A DNA stretch of 64,000 nucleotides from JAFGVL01 sp963663245 (GTDB lineage: Bacteria; Bacteroidota; Bacteroidia; Bacteroidales; Paludibacteraceae), in assembly GCA_963663245.1 (NCBI GenBank), contig OY760143.1, positions 2,454,692 through 2,518,691 on the forward strand, written 5' to 3'. Numbering within the stretch: position 1 is the stretch's first letter; every line of letters begins with the position of its first letter. Position numbers and translations under genes: made by a program. Shown here piece by piece: positions 17,636-26,418 of this stretch. The notes beneath the pieces are model-generated. The model saw nothing but the letters and a program-made list of their open reading frames with translations. It was not told the DNA's origin and did not search any database.

Positions 17636-19054
17636 CTATTTCGCGTCATCTTCTTTCGCGTGATCCGGCTCTATAGGAGCCTCCTCTTTTTTAACTTTCG
17701 GTGCTGCTTTAGCTTTTGGCTTAACATCTTCTACTGATGCTTCTTCTTTTGGTGCTTCAACAGCTTCTTCAGTTGACGTTTCAGCAACGGTTTCTTCTTT
17801 AGACTCTTCTTCAAACTCTGCCTTAAGAATGGAAAGGATATAATCAACAGTTTCTTCTTCTAAGTCAGCACGGCTAATTAGATCTTCTCTTGAAAGCGTT
17901 AATACGCTTTTTGCTGTATCGCATCCAATAGCTTTTAAAGCATCAATTACCCAAGTTTCTATTTCATCAGTAAACTCATCTAAGTAAATATCTTCCTCAT
18001 CTTCTTCATCAAGTTCACGATATACGTCTAATACATATTCCGTTAGCATACTTGCTAATTTAATATTAGACCCTCCTTTACCAATTGCTTGTGAAACTTC
18101 TTCTGGCTTAAGGTATACCTCAGCTTTTTTCAATTCTTCGTTTAAGCGAATAGATGAAATTTTAGCTGGGCTCAATGAACGAGCTATAAACAAGCTTAAG
18201 TTTGGCGTATAATTGACAACATCAATGTTTTCGTTACGTAATTCTCTTACTATACCATGTATACGAGCTCCTTTAACACCAACACAAGCCCCAACGGGAT
18301 CAATTCTATCATCATATGATTCAACAGCTACTTTTGCACGCTCACCAGGTATTCTTGCAATTTTCTTAATCGTAATTAAACCTTCGTGAATCTCTGGCAC
18401 TTCTAATTCAAATAAACGTTGAAGAAAAACTGGAGATATACGCGAAAGCATAATTTTAGGATTGTTGTTTTTATTATCAACCTTAGCTATTACGGCTCTT
18501 ACTGTTTCTCCTTTACGGTAAAAATCAGATGGTATTTGTTCTGTTTTAGGCAATAACATTTCATTACCTTCATCATCAAGTAATAAAATTTCTTTTTTCC
18601 ATACCTGATATACTTCACCATTAACAATCTCACCTATCATTTCACTATATTTAGCGTATAGGCTATCCTTCTGAAGTTCTAAAATTTTAGATGCTAAGGT
18701 TTGACGTAAGGTTAATATGGCACGTCGACCAAATTTTAAGATTTCAACTGCATCTGTTACTTCTTCACCAATTTCGTAATCTTCAGCTATTTTTTTTGCT
18801 TCGGTTAACGTTATTTGAGTGTTTTCATCTTCAATTTCCTTATCGGCAACTACCTCTCGGTTACGCCAAATTTCGAAATCTCCTTTGTCGGGATTAATAA
18901 TAACATCAAAGTTCTCGTCGCTACCGAACAGTTTAATTATAACGCTTCGGAAAGACTCTTCTAACACACTAACCATAGTGGTTCTATCGATGTTCTTTAA
19001 TTCTTTAAATTCCGAAAAGGTATCAATCAAATTGATATTTTCTACTTTGCTCAT
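17636..19054 (-). CDS. nusA: Transcription termination/antitermination protein NusA
   Basis: A 472-aa NusA that binds RNA polymerase and nascent RNA. Order: N-terminal domain (1-130), S1 (about 135-200, IGEIVNGEVYQVWKKE), two KH domains (GACVGVKGARIHGIVREL and EVSQAIGKGGSNIKLAS), then a helical region and an acidic/Ala-rich tail of about 60 residues (cited as EEAVEAPKEEASVED). The acidic tail is of the type seen in Bacteroidota NusA. It lies 2 bp after rimP and is co-transcribed with infB. Confidence 0.96.
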   Translation of the reverse strand: MSKVENINLIDTFSEFKELKNIDRTTMVSVLEESFRSVIIKLFGSDENFDVIINPDKGDFEIWRNREVVADKEIEDENTQITLTEAKKIAEDYEIGEEVTDAVEILKFGRRAILTLRQTLASKILELQKDSLYAKYSEMIGEIVNGEVYQVWKKEILLLDDEGNEMLLPKTEQIPSDFYRKGETVRAVIAKVDNKNNNPKIMLSRISPVFLQRLFELEVPEIHEGLITIKKIARIPGERAKVAVESYDDRIDPVGACVGVKGARIHGIVRELRNENIDVVNYTPNLSLFIARSLSPAKISSIRLNEELKKAEVYLKPEEVSQAIGKGGSNIKLASMLTEYVLDVYRELDEEDEEDIYLDEFTDEIETWVIDALKAIGCDTAKSVLTLSREDLISRADLEEETVDYILSILKAEFEEESKEETVAETSTEEAVEAPKEEASVEDVKPKAKAAPKVKKEEAPIEPDHAKEDDAK

Positions 19055-19056
19055 GG

Positions 19057-19524
19057 TTACTTAAATCTGATATTGTATTTTGTATATTTAACTTCTTCGT
19101 ATAAAAACTCTAGCCGTTCTGTAATAATAACCTTTCGTTTTGCACCTTCTGGCTTTACTTTTTTCTCTATTTCAATTGCAAATTTATCTTCATCTGCTTC
19201 AATTAAAACACCACTTAGTTTCAAGCCAGATTTTGAGAGCACTTCAACATCGTTACCCAAATTCTTCTGATATTGTTTCAACACTTTAAAAGGAGATGTT
19301 AGACCAGCAGAGCCAACTTCTAAAGAGTAATCTTCTTCTTCTCTATCAAAAACAGATTCTATATGACGCAACACGCTGACACAAAAATCTGTATCTACTC
19401 CTTCTTTACAATCTAATTCTACAATTATTGAATTATCTACTGATATTTTAATGTCTACAATAAAATAATCTGTATCTATTATTTTATCTATAACAACCTG
19501 ATTTAGAAGTGCTTTATCTATCAT
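19057..19524 (-). CDS. rimP: Ribosome maturation factor RimP
   Basis: A 155-aa RimP needed for 30S subunit maturation. The conserved middle segment is seen in YSLEVGSAGLTSPFKV, the Bacteroidetes form of the EVSSPGLDRPL motif. It is the first gene of rimP-nusA-infB, a near-universal bacterial order. A promoter matching the Bacteroidetes consensus and a GC-rich hairpin lie upstream. Confidence 0.93.
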   Translation of the reverse strand: MIDKALLNQVVIDKIIDTDYFIVDIKISVDNSIIVELDCKEGVDTDFCVSVLRHIESVFDREEEDYSLEVGSAGLTSPFKVLKQYQKNLGNDVEVLSKSGLKLSGVLIEADEDKFAIEIEKKVKPEGAKRKVIITERLEFLYEEVKYTKYNIRFK

Positions 19525-19546
19525 TTTTTAGTTGTAATGAACAAAG

Positions 19547-19567
19547 AGGGGGACAAACTGTCCCCCT
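19547..19567 (-). promoter_or_regulatory. GC-rich leader hairpin before rimP
   Basis: AGGGGGACA and TGTCCCCCT pair perfectly (9 bp) around a 3-nt loop, 23 nt upstream of the rimP start and inside the predicted leader RNA. There is no T tract, so it is not an ordinary terminator. It may regulate translation or RNA stability of the operon. Confidence 0.55.
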
Positions 19568-19587
19568 ACTTCCATTCAAATCGTCTG

Positions 19588-19618
19588 CAAATGTAACTAT
19601 ATTATTTGTTTCTGCAAA
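19588..19618 (-). promoter_or_regulatory. Bacteroidetes promoter of rimP-nusA-infB
   Basis: On the minus strand, TTTG (19615-19618) and TACATTTG (19588-19595) are separated by 19 bp, an exact consensus match. Confidence 0.75.
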
Positions 19619-19695
19619 TTTTTACATCAAATTATAACTCTGATTTGTAGGCACTAAATCCCCATATATACTTTACTCTCATTCATAATTCTAAG

Positions 19696-20268
19696 CTATT
19701 TTAAAAACTTTACAATTTGTATTATCACATCTTCTATTAAACAAAACTGTTTAAAAGGAAAATGAGAAAATTCTTGCAATTTATAGAGCAATAAGAATAA
19801 GGGTTTCTTTTCAGAGGAAACAATGCGAGGTCTAACAACTTTCAGATTAAAATGCTTCTTTCTCAACAAGCTTTCAGCCTCCATTTTACTTTTATGATAT
19901 TTTCTAAATAAAAAGAAAGGTGGCTTTACAGCCGATATATAAACAAAATTTTTAATGTTATTATCAACAGATGCGTCTGCTATTAATTGAGTAGTCTCAA
20001 AGATTAACTTTTTATACGTGGCCTTCTTTTTCTGAAAAAGTAAACCTATAGAATGTATAACGACATCACAATTTTTCAATTCTTCTCTCCATTCAACATC
20101 TTTGAATATATTAGCTTGAATATACTTTACATTTGGAATAGGTTCTTTATGGTATTTATTCATGCCAGATTTTGAAATACTAATAACCTCAAACCCCTCT
20201 TTTACAAGTTCAGCACATAAAAATGATCCTATGTAACCAGTACCGCCAAAAACAACTATTTTTTTCAT
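19696..20268 (-). CDS. NAD(P)-binding SDR/epimerase-like protein
   Basis: A 190-aa Rossmann protein. GGTGYIGSF at residues 8-16 is the dinucleotide-binding glycine motif of the extended/atypical SDR family, followed by DVVIHSIGLL and NFVYISAVK. The Tyr-x3-Lys pair appears as YHKSK (about residue 130). It is shorter than typical epimerases (about 300 aa), lacking the C-terminal substrate domain, so it belongs with the short NmrA/atypical-SDR proteins such as the NDUFA9-like set. Substrate unknown. It is followed by a 120-bp gap before the rimP promoter. Confidence 0.7.
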   Translation of the reverse strand: MKKIVVFGGTGYIGSFLCAELVKEGFEVISISKSGMNKYHKEPIPNVKYIQANIFKDVEWREELKNCDVVIHSIGLLFQKKKATYKKLIFETTQLIADASVDNNIKNFVYISAVKPPFFLFRKYHKSKMEAESLLRKKHFNLKVVRPRIVSSEKKPLFLLLYKLQEFSHFPFKQFCLIEDVIIQIVKFLK

Positions 20269-20296
20269 TTGTTTCCAAGTAAATTATCCTTATTTC

Positions 20297-20506
20297 TCAC
20301 GAAACGATATTAAAGAAAAAAAAGAAGGAAATTATCGTTAAAGCTATTCCAAAAACACGAAGGATTAAACCGCATGTTTTATAAAAAACAAATTCTTTTT
20401 CAGGATTCTTTTCTTGTTTAAAAGGGTTAATAATTTTAAACCCTAATAAAATCATAGGAATTCCAATTATAAGTAGAAGTATACCTAATAGAGTAATAAT
20501 ATGCAT
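20297..20506 (-). CDS. Small two-helix membrane protein, unknown
   Basis: A 69-aa protein with two hydrophobic helices (IITLLGILLLIIGIPMILLGF and LRVFGIALTIISFFFFF, cited in part) separated by a short charged loop (KQEKNPEKEFVF). No family is recognised. The ATG at 20506 is preferred over the TTG two codons upstream. It lies 28 bp before the SDR gene in the same direction and is possibly in the same transcript. Confidence 0.5.
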   Translation of the reverse strand: MHIITLLGILLLIIGIPMILLGFKIINPFKQEKNPEKEFVFYKTCGLILRVFGIALTIISFFFFFNIVS

Positions 20507-20647
20507 AGGCAAATTGTGTTGTGTATTATTAAATTTGGCACCAAAAATACATATTAAAGTATAATAAACAAGCCCTACAGTACTAAATTTACATATTTTA
20601 GCATTTATAAATCAAGTTATTAAACAACGATCTACTAGGTACTGAAA

Positions 20648-20683
20648 CAAAAAATGCCCTATACTTATATGTATAGGGCATTT
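20648..20683 (-). terminator. Terminator of the aldolase gene
   Basis: AAATGCCCTATAC and GTATAGGGCATTT form a 13-bp stem; on the minus strand the right arm runs into a T tract. It lies 18 bp after the fba stop. Confidence 0.88.
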
Positions 20684-20701
20684 AATATTGTATAAAATTT
20701 A

Positions 20702-21694
20702 TTACGCTTTATCGTTACTTCCAAGTACGTTTACAACTTTATTTTTGTAAACTTCTTTTAAGCCATCACGTGCTGGTCCTAAATATTTACGAGGATCAAA
20801 CTCATCTGTTTGAGTAGCCAACACCTCACGAACAGCAGCCGTCATTGCAATACGACCGTCAGAGTCAATATTCACTTTACATACAGCAGATGTAGCAGCA
20901 TGACGTAATTCAGATTCTGGAATACCAATAGCGTCTTTCATTGTTCCACCATATTTGTTAATCTTAGCAATTAAGTCTTGAGGAACTGAAGATGCACCGT
21001 GCAATACAATAGGAAAACCAGGAATACGTTTTTCAACTTCTTCTAAAATATCAAAACGTAATGGAGGTGGTATTAAAACACCATCAGCATTACGAGTACA
21101 TTGATCTGGCGTAAATTTGTTAGCTCCGTGAGAAGTACCAATTGAGATAGCTAATGAATCAACACCTGTTTTTGCAACAAAGTCTTCTACTTCATCAGGC
21201 TCAGTATATGTGTGGTGCTCAGCTACTACATCATCTTCAATACCAGCTAAAATACCTAACTCACCTTCAACTGTTACGTCTTTAGAGTGAGCATACTCAA
21301 CAACTTTTTTAGTTAATGCAACGTTTTCATCATATGGAAGGTGAGAACCATCAATCATAACTGATGAGAAACCAGAATCAATGCATTCTTTACATAATTC
21401 GAAAGAGTTACCGTGGTCTAAGTGAAGAGCGATTGGAATATTACATCCTAATTCTTTTGCATACTCAACAGCACCTTGTGCCATATAACGAAGCATTGTT
21501 TGATTTGCATATTTACGAGCACCAGCTGAAACTTGTAGAATAACTGGAGATTTTGTTTCAACACATGCTTGGATAATTGATTGCAATTGCTCCATATTGT
21601 TGAAATTGAAAGCAGGAATTGCATATTTCCCTGCGTGTGCTTTTGCAAACAAATCTTTCGTGTTTGAAAGGCCTAATTCTTTGTAACTTACCAT
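20702..21694 (-). CDS. fba: Class II fructose-1,6-bisphosphate aldolase
   Basis: A 330-aa class II (zinc-dependent) aldolase of glycolysis/gluconeogenesis. Visible motifs are AFNFNNMEQLQ, the zinc histidines in IALHLDHGNSF and in VLHGASSVP, plus GFSSVMIDGSH. The sequence around EHHTYTEPDEVEDF is the cleavage-loop region. Length is typical for the Bacteroidota form. It is monocistronic, with its own promoter and terminator. Confidence 0.94.
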   Translation of the reverse strand: MVSYKELGLSNTKDLFAKAHAGKYAIPAFNFNNMEQLQSIIQACVETKSPVILQVSAGARKYANQTMLRYMAQGAVEYAKELGCNIPIALHLDHGNSFELCKECIDSGFSSVMIDGSHLPYDENVALTKKVVEYAHSKDVTVEGELGILAGIEDDVVAEHHTYTEPDEVEDFVAKTGVDSLAISIGTSHGANKFTPDQCTRNADGVLIPPPLRFDILEEVEKRIPGFPIVLHGASSVPQDLIAKINKYGGTMKDAIGIPESELRHAATSAVCKVNIDSDGRIAMTAAVREVLATQTDEFDPRKYLGPARDGLKEVYKNKVVNVLGSNDKA

Positions 21695-21733
21695 GATTTT
21701 ATTTTTATTAAATGATTATTTTTGATAGAGGCA

Positions 21734-21765
21734 CAAAGGTAAATTTTTAAAGCTTATATACCAAA
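21734..21765 (-). promoter_or_regulatory. Bacteroidetes promoter of fba
   Basis: Minus-strand TTTG (21762-21765), a 20-bp spacer and TACCTTTG (21734-21741). The 368-bp gap between fba and queC holds this promoter and the queC promoter; no other gene or riboswitch is visible there. Confidence 0.72.
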
Positions 21766-22032
21766 CGAAAAGAATTTAAAATATGTGAAGAAATTGCGTG
21801 TTGCTCTTTCTTCATTTCTAATATAAACTTAGCTTCTTTAAATGGGCACCTTTTATGCTTCCAGTCGGACTATATTGACACCATATTAAAATTCATTTAA
21901 ACAAACAACAATAACATGCTATCTGTTCATAATAATCCAACCCTGTATTATTATATGACTGTTTAAAGTGATTAAAAGTTACCTGTTCTATAATATTAGC
22001 TTATTTGTGTTTAATAATACAATCCTATATTT

Positions 22033-22040
22033 TATCTTTG
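22033..22040 (+). promoter_or_regulatory. Putative -7 box of the que operon
   Basis: TATCTTTG matches TAnnTTTG 22 bp before the queC ATG. A TTTG lies 25 bp further upstream, wider than usual. The short leader leaves no room for a preQ1 riboswitch. Confidence 0.5.
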
Positions 22041-22062
22041 TAAACTTTAATTTTTATTTAAA

Positions 22063-22752
22063 ATGACAAAGCCGAAAAAAGCATATCTCTTATTATCTGG
22101 TGGACAAGACTCCTTTGTATGTCTTACATGGGGAATGGAACGCTTCGATGAAATTGAGACTATTAGTATAGCATACAACCAACGTCATTCAAAAGAATTG
22201 GAATATGCAGCAAAGGTAGCTAAGCATTTTGGCGTTAAGCACACCATTTACAATATCAATAATTTTTTAAGTGCAATCTCCGACAGTTCTTTATTGAATA
22301 ATGGAAATCATAATACGCATCACCAACAAGCGAATAACCTACCTGCTAGTTTTGTTCCTAATCGTAACGGACTATTCTTGACTATTATTTCGAACCATGC
22401 TTACCGTAATAATGAAAAACATATTCAAATTATTACTGGCGTATGTGAAACAGATTTTTCTGGCTACCCCGATTGTCGTGATGAATATATTCAAGCTAAA
22501 GCAAAAGAGCTTTCTTTAGGTCTCGATTGCGATGTAACAATCCATACTCCCTTGATGTGGAAAAACAAAGCACAAACTTTCGAAATGGCTGCAAATGCAG
22601 GAAAATTACAAGAACTTATTAAGTTAACTCTTACTTGTTATAATGGCGATGAGCAGCAACATGATTGGGGGCGTGGCTGTGGAAACTGTCCTGCATGTAT
22701 TTTAAGAGAAAAGGGCTATTTAGAATATATATCAATGGTTAATGATAAATGA
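22063..22752 (+). CDS. queC: 7-cyano-7-deazaguanine synthase QueC
   Basis: A 229-aa PP-loop ATPase converting 7-carboxy-7-deazaguanine to preQ0 with ATP and ammonia. The PP-loop is LLSGGQDSFV at residues 11-20 and a zinc-binding GCGNCPACILR cluster is near the C-terminus. It is the first gene of queC-E-D-F, and its stop overlaps the queE start by 11 bp, suggesting translational coupling. Confidence 0.95.
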   Translation: MTKPKKAYLLLSGGQDSFVCLTWGMERFDEIETISIAYNQRHSKELEYAAKVAKHFGVKHTIYNINNFLSAISDSSLLNNGNHNTHHQQANNLPASFVPNRNGLFLTIISNHAYRNNEKHIQIITGVCETDFSGYPDCRDEYIQAKAKELSLGLDCDVTIHTPLMWKNKAQTFEMAANAGKLQELIKLTLTCYNGDEQQHDWGRGCGNCPACILREKGYLEYISMVNDK

Positions 22753-23464
22753 TAAACGGTTAATTTTGAACAACTCTTTTTACATATCAGAATCATTTAA
22801 TTCCATTCAAGGTGAAGGGAACTGCGCTGGAGCTTTAAGTTTTTTTGTGCGCTTTCAGTATTGCAACCTTACATGCTCATGGTGTGATTCTAAATTCTCT
22901 TGGGGAGAAAACAAAAACCTACAGGCACAAACTCCAGAGCAAGTAAAGGAATTGATTCAAGCTTCATCTTCTCCCAATATTATTCTTACTGGTGGAGAGC
23001 CCACCTTATATCAGCTAGACCAATTAGTGGTAGAAGGGAAAAAATATCATATTGAAACAAATGGCACTATTATTCCTACCGAATCTCTTGAAACAAATCT
23101 AGATGATGGCTACAAGATAGAACGTGCTGCTATGGATGAAAATATTATTAAAAACTTTAACTGGGTGGTTTCTCCAAAAATGAGCAATGCAAAGCAAGAA
23201 CTTAACGAAAGAGCAATGCAGTATTGGGCTAGCAAAAACTACTGTGTTTTCAAATTTATCATTAGTAATTCGGACGACATAAAAGAGATAAATGAAACGG
23301 TAAAGCAGTTTGCAATACCTAAAGAAAAAGTTTATCTTGGCATAGAGGGAGTTACAAAAGAATCGCAACTTAATGCAAACTTAGTAGATGAAATAATAGT
23401 AAACGGATACAATTTCTCTCCCCGTCTACATGTATTATTATGGGGCAATAAAAGAAAAAAATAA
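22742..23464 (+). CDS. queE: 7-carboxy-7-deazaguanine synthase QueE
   Basis: A 240-aa radical SAM enzyme producing 7-carboxy-7-deazaguanine from 6-carboxytetrahydropterin. The iron-sulfur cluster motif is CNLTCSWCD (C-x3-C-x2-C, residues about 38-45), followed by ILTGGEPTLY, the SAM-binding GGE motif. The frame starts with ATG at 22742 inside the end of queC. The order and tight spacing support one pathway operon. Confidence 0.94.
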   Translation: MINDKRLILNNSFYISESFNSIQGEGNCAGALSFFVRFQYCNLTCSWCDSKFSWGENKNLQAQTPEQVKELIQASSSPNIILTGGEPTLYQLDQLVVEGKKYHIETNGTIIPTESLETNLDDGYKIERAAMDENIIKNFNWVVSPKMSNAKQELNERAMQYWASKNYCVFKFIISNSDDIKEINETVKQFAIPKEKVYLGIEGVTKESQLNANLVDEIIVNGYNFSPRLHVLLWGNKRKK

Positions 23465-23468
23465 ACTT

Positions 23469-23888
23469 ATGAAATACCAAATAACCAAAGATTTTGCATT
23501 TGAAGCAGCACATCGATTGCTAAAAAACTATACGGGTAAATGTTCCAATAATCATGGGCACTCTTATTATGTAAAATTGCATATTGAAGGAGAACAACTA
23601 GACAACAAGGACATGCTAATGGACTTTACTGAAACCAAGCTATTAAAAACTTGGATTGATGACACATTAGACCACACAACTATTTTATGGGAAGAAGACC
23701 CTATGATTGAAAGCCTGAAATCTTTTGGAAACAAGGTGCTAATAACAAAAAAGAACCCAACGGCCGAACATATTGCTGAATTAATACTTATCAAAGCACA
23801 AGAGTTCTTTAATAAAGAGGGAATTCGAGTAGCTTGCATAGAAATAAATGAAACGTGCACCAGTGCAGCAAAAGTTTTTCCTCAATAA
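23469..23888 (+). CDS. queD: 6-carboxytetrahydropterin synthase QueD
   Basis: A 139-aa QueD/PTPS-family enzyme converting dihydroneopterin triphosphate to 6-carboxytetrahydropterin. Zinc ligands are visible as FEAAHRL and NNHGHSYYV (His residues), with the downstream LDHTTILWEEDP segment and ETCTSAAK at the C-terminus. The ATG at 23469, 4 bp after the queE stop, is preferred over the longer frame that starts inside queE. Confidence 0.93.
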   Translation: MKYQITKDFAFEAAHRLLKNYTGKCSNNHGHSYYVKLHIEGEQLDNKDMLMDFTETKLLKTWIDDTLDHTTILWEEDPMIESLKSFGNKVLITKKNPTAEHIAELILIKAQEFFNKEGIRVACIEINETCTSAAKVFPQ

Positions 23889-23901
23889 AATAAGAAAGAA
23901 A

Positions 23902-24273
23902 ATGAAATTTAATCACTTAGGTCAAACTAGCAATGCGCCAAGCAAACAGCTAGACACTTTTCCTGCTCCAGCAAATGTAGGCATCGTAAAATTTGAAAGC
24001 GATGAGCTTACTAGCTTTTGTCCCGTAACACATCAACCAGACTTCAATCATATTTTGATTGAGTTTTGTCCGGATAAGCTATGTGTAGAGAGCAAGAGTT
24101 TAAAATTGTATTTATGGTCGTTTCGTGAAGAAGCAAAATTTGCTGAGGCACTTGCCGGAGAGATTGCAGAAGATATTTTTAATGCTTTGCAAGCAAACTG
24201 GGTGAAAATTACGCTTACCCAAAATGTGCGAGGAGGCTTGCAGCTCACAGCTATTGCAGAAAAAAAGAAATAA
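23902..24273 (+). CDS. queF: preQ0 reductase QueF
   Basis: A 123-aa NADPH-dependent 7-cyano-7-deazaguanine reductase of the short (type I, YkvM-like) class, making preQ1. The nucleophilic cysteine is in TSFCPVTHQPDF (about residue 38), and the QueF motif with ESKSLKLYL and SFREE follows. The gene closes the set QueD-QueE-QueC-QueF; the first step (folE) is not in the window. It ends at a bidirectional terminator. Confidence 0.94.
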   Translation: MKFNHLGQTSNAPSKQLDTFPAPANVGIVKFESDELTSFCPVTHQPDFNHILIEFCPDKLCVESKSLKLYLWSFREEAKFAEALAGEIAEDIFNALQANWVKITLTQNVRGGLQLTAIAEKKK

Positions 24274-24304
24274 AAAAGTCCCGATTTATTATCGGGACTT
24301 TTTT
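24272..24304. terminator. Bidirectional terminator between queF and the lipoprotein gene
   Basis: GTCCCGAT / ATCGGGAC with a 5-nt loop flanked by A and T runs works for both convergent genes. Confidence 0.88.
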
Positions 24305-24322
24305 ATTAAATATTGAGGCGTT

Positions 24323-25108
24323 TTATTTTACTATCTCTCCACTCTCTACAGAAAAAGTATATATATTTCCATTTATCTCTAATACACCTTGACCTTTTAT
24401 TGGAATACCAAATGTCAAAGTAGCATTATATTCAAACTCACCTTTATTAGGAACTTCTCCTTTGATGGTTACACGCGCAAAACCAGTCTTAATTTTCTTA
24501 CTCCCATCAGTATATACCTGACAATCATCAAAGTTAAGTGTCGTTTTACTAGTAATTGTTTTTTGGTTTACTTTATTAATAAAAGTAGCTTCTTTAACAA
24601 AAGTACCATTAAACAACCACAAAGAATCCAAAACAAAATTTGAACCTTGTGCATTTGCTGCTAGCTCTGTATAAGACAATTCACCACTACCATTATGCGA
24701 AGAACTAAAACGAGGTAAATCTACGGCTCCATTATAAGTGAAATCTGTTTTTATTTTTACAGGATATATTGGAGCTATACCTGAAGCGTACTCTAAGATG
24801 TGAGTAAATGACCAAAAATAATTCCAATCACCAATAACGCCATCCGTATTAGAAGTAAATGTACCTGAATCAGTATACGAACTATCAACTAATGTAATCT
24901 CTGTATTCGTAGATTTTAATTGATTATCATTAGAAGCAACATCTACAGTTGTTCCAACATAACTAACCGCCCCACCACTATTGTCACCAACAGCAGCAGC
25001 TATTAATGCAGCAGCCTCATCTGGAGATATTGAGTTTTCATCGTCATCTTTACATGAACTTACGAAAAGCAATACTCCAGCTAATAAAAGAGTTAATAAT
25101 TTTTTCAT
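24323..25108 (-). CDS. Hypothetical lipoprotein
   Basis: A 261-aa predicted lipoprotein with signal MKKLLTLLLAGVLLFVSSC and lipobox at residues 16-19, followed by an acidic linker (KDDDENS) that is a Bacteroidetes surface-export-like signal. The mature part has alternating polar/hydrophobic strands (beta-rich) and no recognised domain. It is transcribed convergently with queF. A -7-like box, TATTTTTG on the minus strand at 25156-25163, is a candidate promoter. Confidence 0.65.
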   Translation of the reverse strand: MKKLLTLLLAGVLLFVSSCKDDDENSISPDEAAALIAAAVGDNSGGAVSYVGTTVDVASNDNQLKSTNTEITLVDSSYTDSGTFTSNTDGVIGDWNYFWSFTHILEYASGIAPIYPVKIKTDFTYNGAVDLPRFSSSHNGSGELSYTELAANAQGSNFVLDSLWLFNGTFVKEATFINKVNQKTITSKTTLNFDDCQVYTDGSKKIKTGFARVTIKGEVPNKGEFEYNATLTFGIPIKGQGVLEINGNIYTFSVESGEIVK

Positions 25109-25278
25109 TTCGTGTTTTTTAAATTTTAGATTTCTAATATTTGTTAAAAGAAGTACAAAAATAATAATTTTTTCGATATAAAATTAGTATAAGAACATTT
25201 ATTTTCAATCATAACTATCTGAGATAATGCATAATGCATACTCATAGGATCCCTAATAAAATATTTAAATAAAAACGT

Positions 25279-25286
25279 TATATTTG
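25279..25286 (+). promoter_or_regulatory. Putative -7 box of lpxK-punA
   Basis: TATATTTG matches the Bacteroidetes consensus 35 bp before lpxK. No convincing -33 TTTG is seen at the proper distance. Confidence 0.45.
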
Positions 25287-25320
25287 TTTGAATTAAAAGA
25301 ATCCAACCGAAAAACGCTGT

Positions 25321-26418
25321 ATGAAAATACTCTTACTCCCATTAATGCTCTTATATCAATTTGGTGTTGGGCTTCGCAATTGGATGTTTGACACAGGCAT
25401 ACTTAAATCAAAGAAGTACGACCTACCCATCATCTCTGTAGGGAATATTACTGTCGGAGGTACTGGAAAAACTCCTCATACTGAATATTTACTTTCATTA
25501 TTATCTCCAAAAATGAAGGTGGCTATGTTAAGCAGAGGATACAAAAGAACTACTAAAGGTTTTGTGCTAGCTGATGCAAATTCAGATTATAAAAGTATTG
25601 GCGATGAACCTCTTCAAATACTACACAAGTATAAAAATGATGTTGTAGTTGCCGTAGATGGAAATAGATGTAGAGGAATTGAAAGTCTTATAGATTCTAA
25701 ATACGGCACAGAGTTAGGTGCTATTGTTCTTGATGATGCTTATCAACATCGCTATGTAGAACCGGGGATAAACATCTTACTGACAGACTTTAATCGCATA
25801 ATGACAAATGATAATTTATTGCCTGTAGGAAACTTAAGAGAACCTGCTCGAAATAGAAAAAGAGCCAATATAGTTATTGTAAGTAAATGTCCTGAATCAG
25901 CGCAACCAATAGATTTCCGTATTATCACCAAAGACTTAAATCTGTTCCCTTATCAGAAACTATACTTTACTAAGTATGTATACGGTAAAATTTCAGCTAT
26001 TTTTAATGATTCAAATAAAACAAGCATTACAAAAGAACAGTTATTAGAAAAAAAATATGATGTGCTTTTAGTTACCGGTATAGTATCGCAAAATTATTTT
26101 ATGGATTATTTGCTTCAATACACTAATAGTTTACATAGTATTGAATATCCTGATCATCATAATTATTCTAAAAGTGATTTAAACAGTATTACAGAGAAAT
26201 TTGATGCATTAGAAAACAAAAACAAAATTATTATTACCACTGAAAAAGATGCTGCTCGTTTAATTAGCAATCCGCATGTTTCAGAAACTATTAAAAACAA
26301 TATCTTCTCAGTTCCTGTGGAAGTAGTTTTCTTATTCGATCAAGAAAAAAGTTTTAACGAACAGATATTAGGCTATGTTAGCAAAAATAAAACAAACCGC
26401 GGATTATTTAAAAAATAA
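25321..26418 (+). CDS. lpxK: Tetraacyldisaccharide 4'-kinase LpxK
   Basis: A 365-aa lipid A biosynthesis kinase that phosphorylates the 4' position of the disaccharide precursor at the inner-membrane cytoplasmic face. It shows an N-terminal membrane helix, the Walker A-like GNITVGGTGKTPH (about residues 40-52), MLSRGYKR and the DDAYQHRYV motif. Its last 44 nt overlap the punA coding sequence in another frame. Confidence 0.93.
   Translation: MKILLLPLMLLYQFGVGLRNWMFDTGILKSKKYDLPIISVGNITVGGTGKTPHTEYLLSLLSPKMKVAMLSRGYKRTTKGFVLADANSDYKSIGDEPLQILHKYKNDVVVAVDGNRCRGIESLIDSKYGTELGAIVLDDAYQHRYVEPGINILLTDFNRIMTNDNLLPVGNLREPARNRKRANIVIVSKCPESAQPIDFRIITKDLNLFPYQKLYFTKYVYGKISAIFNDSNKTSITKEQLLEKKYDVLLVTGIVSQNYFMDYLLQYTNSLHSIEYPDHHNYSKSDLNSITEKFDALENKNKIIITTEKDAARLISNPHVSETIKNNIFSVPVEVVFLFDQEKSFNEQILGYVSKNKTNRGLFKK

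Noticed and set aside
19547..19567. Terminator of the upstream SDR gene
   Set aside because: There is no T tract, and the rimP promoter lies between this hairpin and the SDR gene's end.
21781..22020. preQ1 riboswitch before queC
   Set aside because: The putative promoter is 22 bp before the ATG, and no aptamer-like sequence was seen in the gap.
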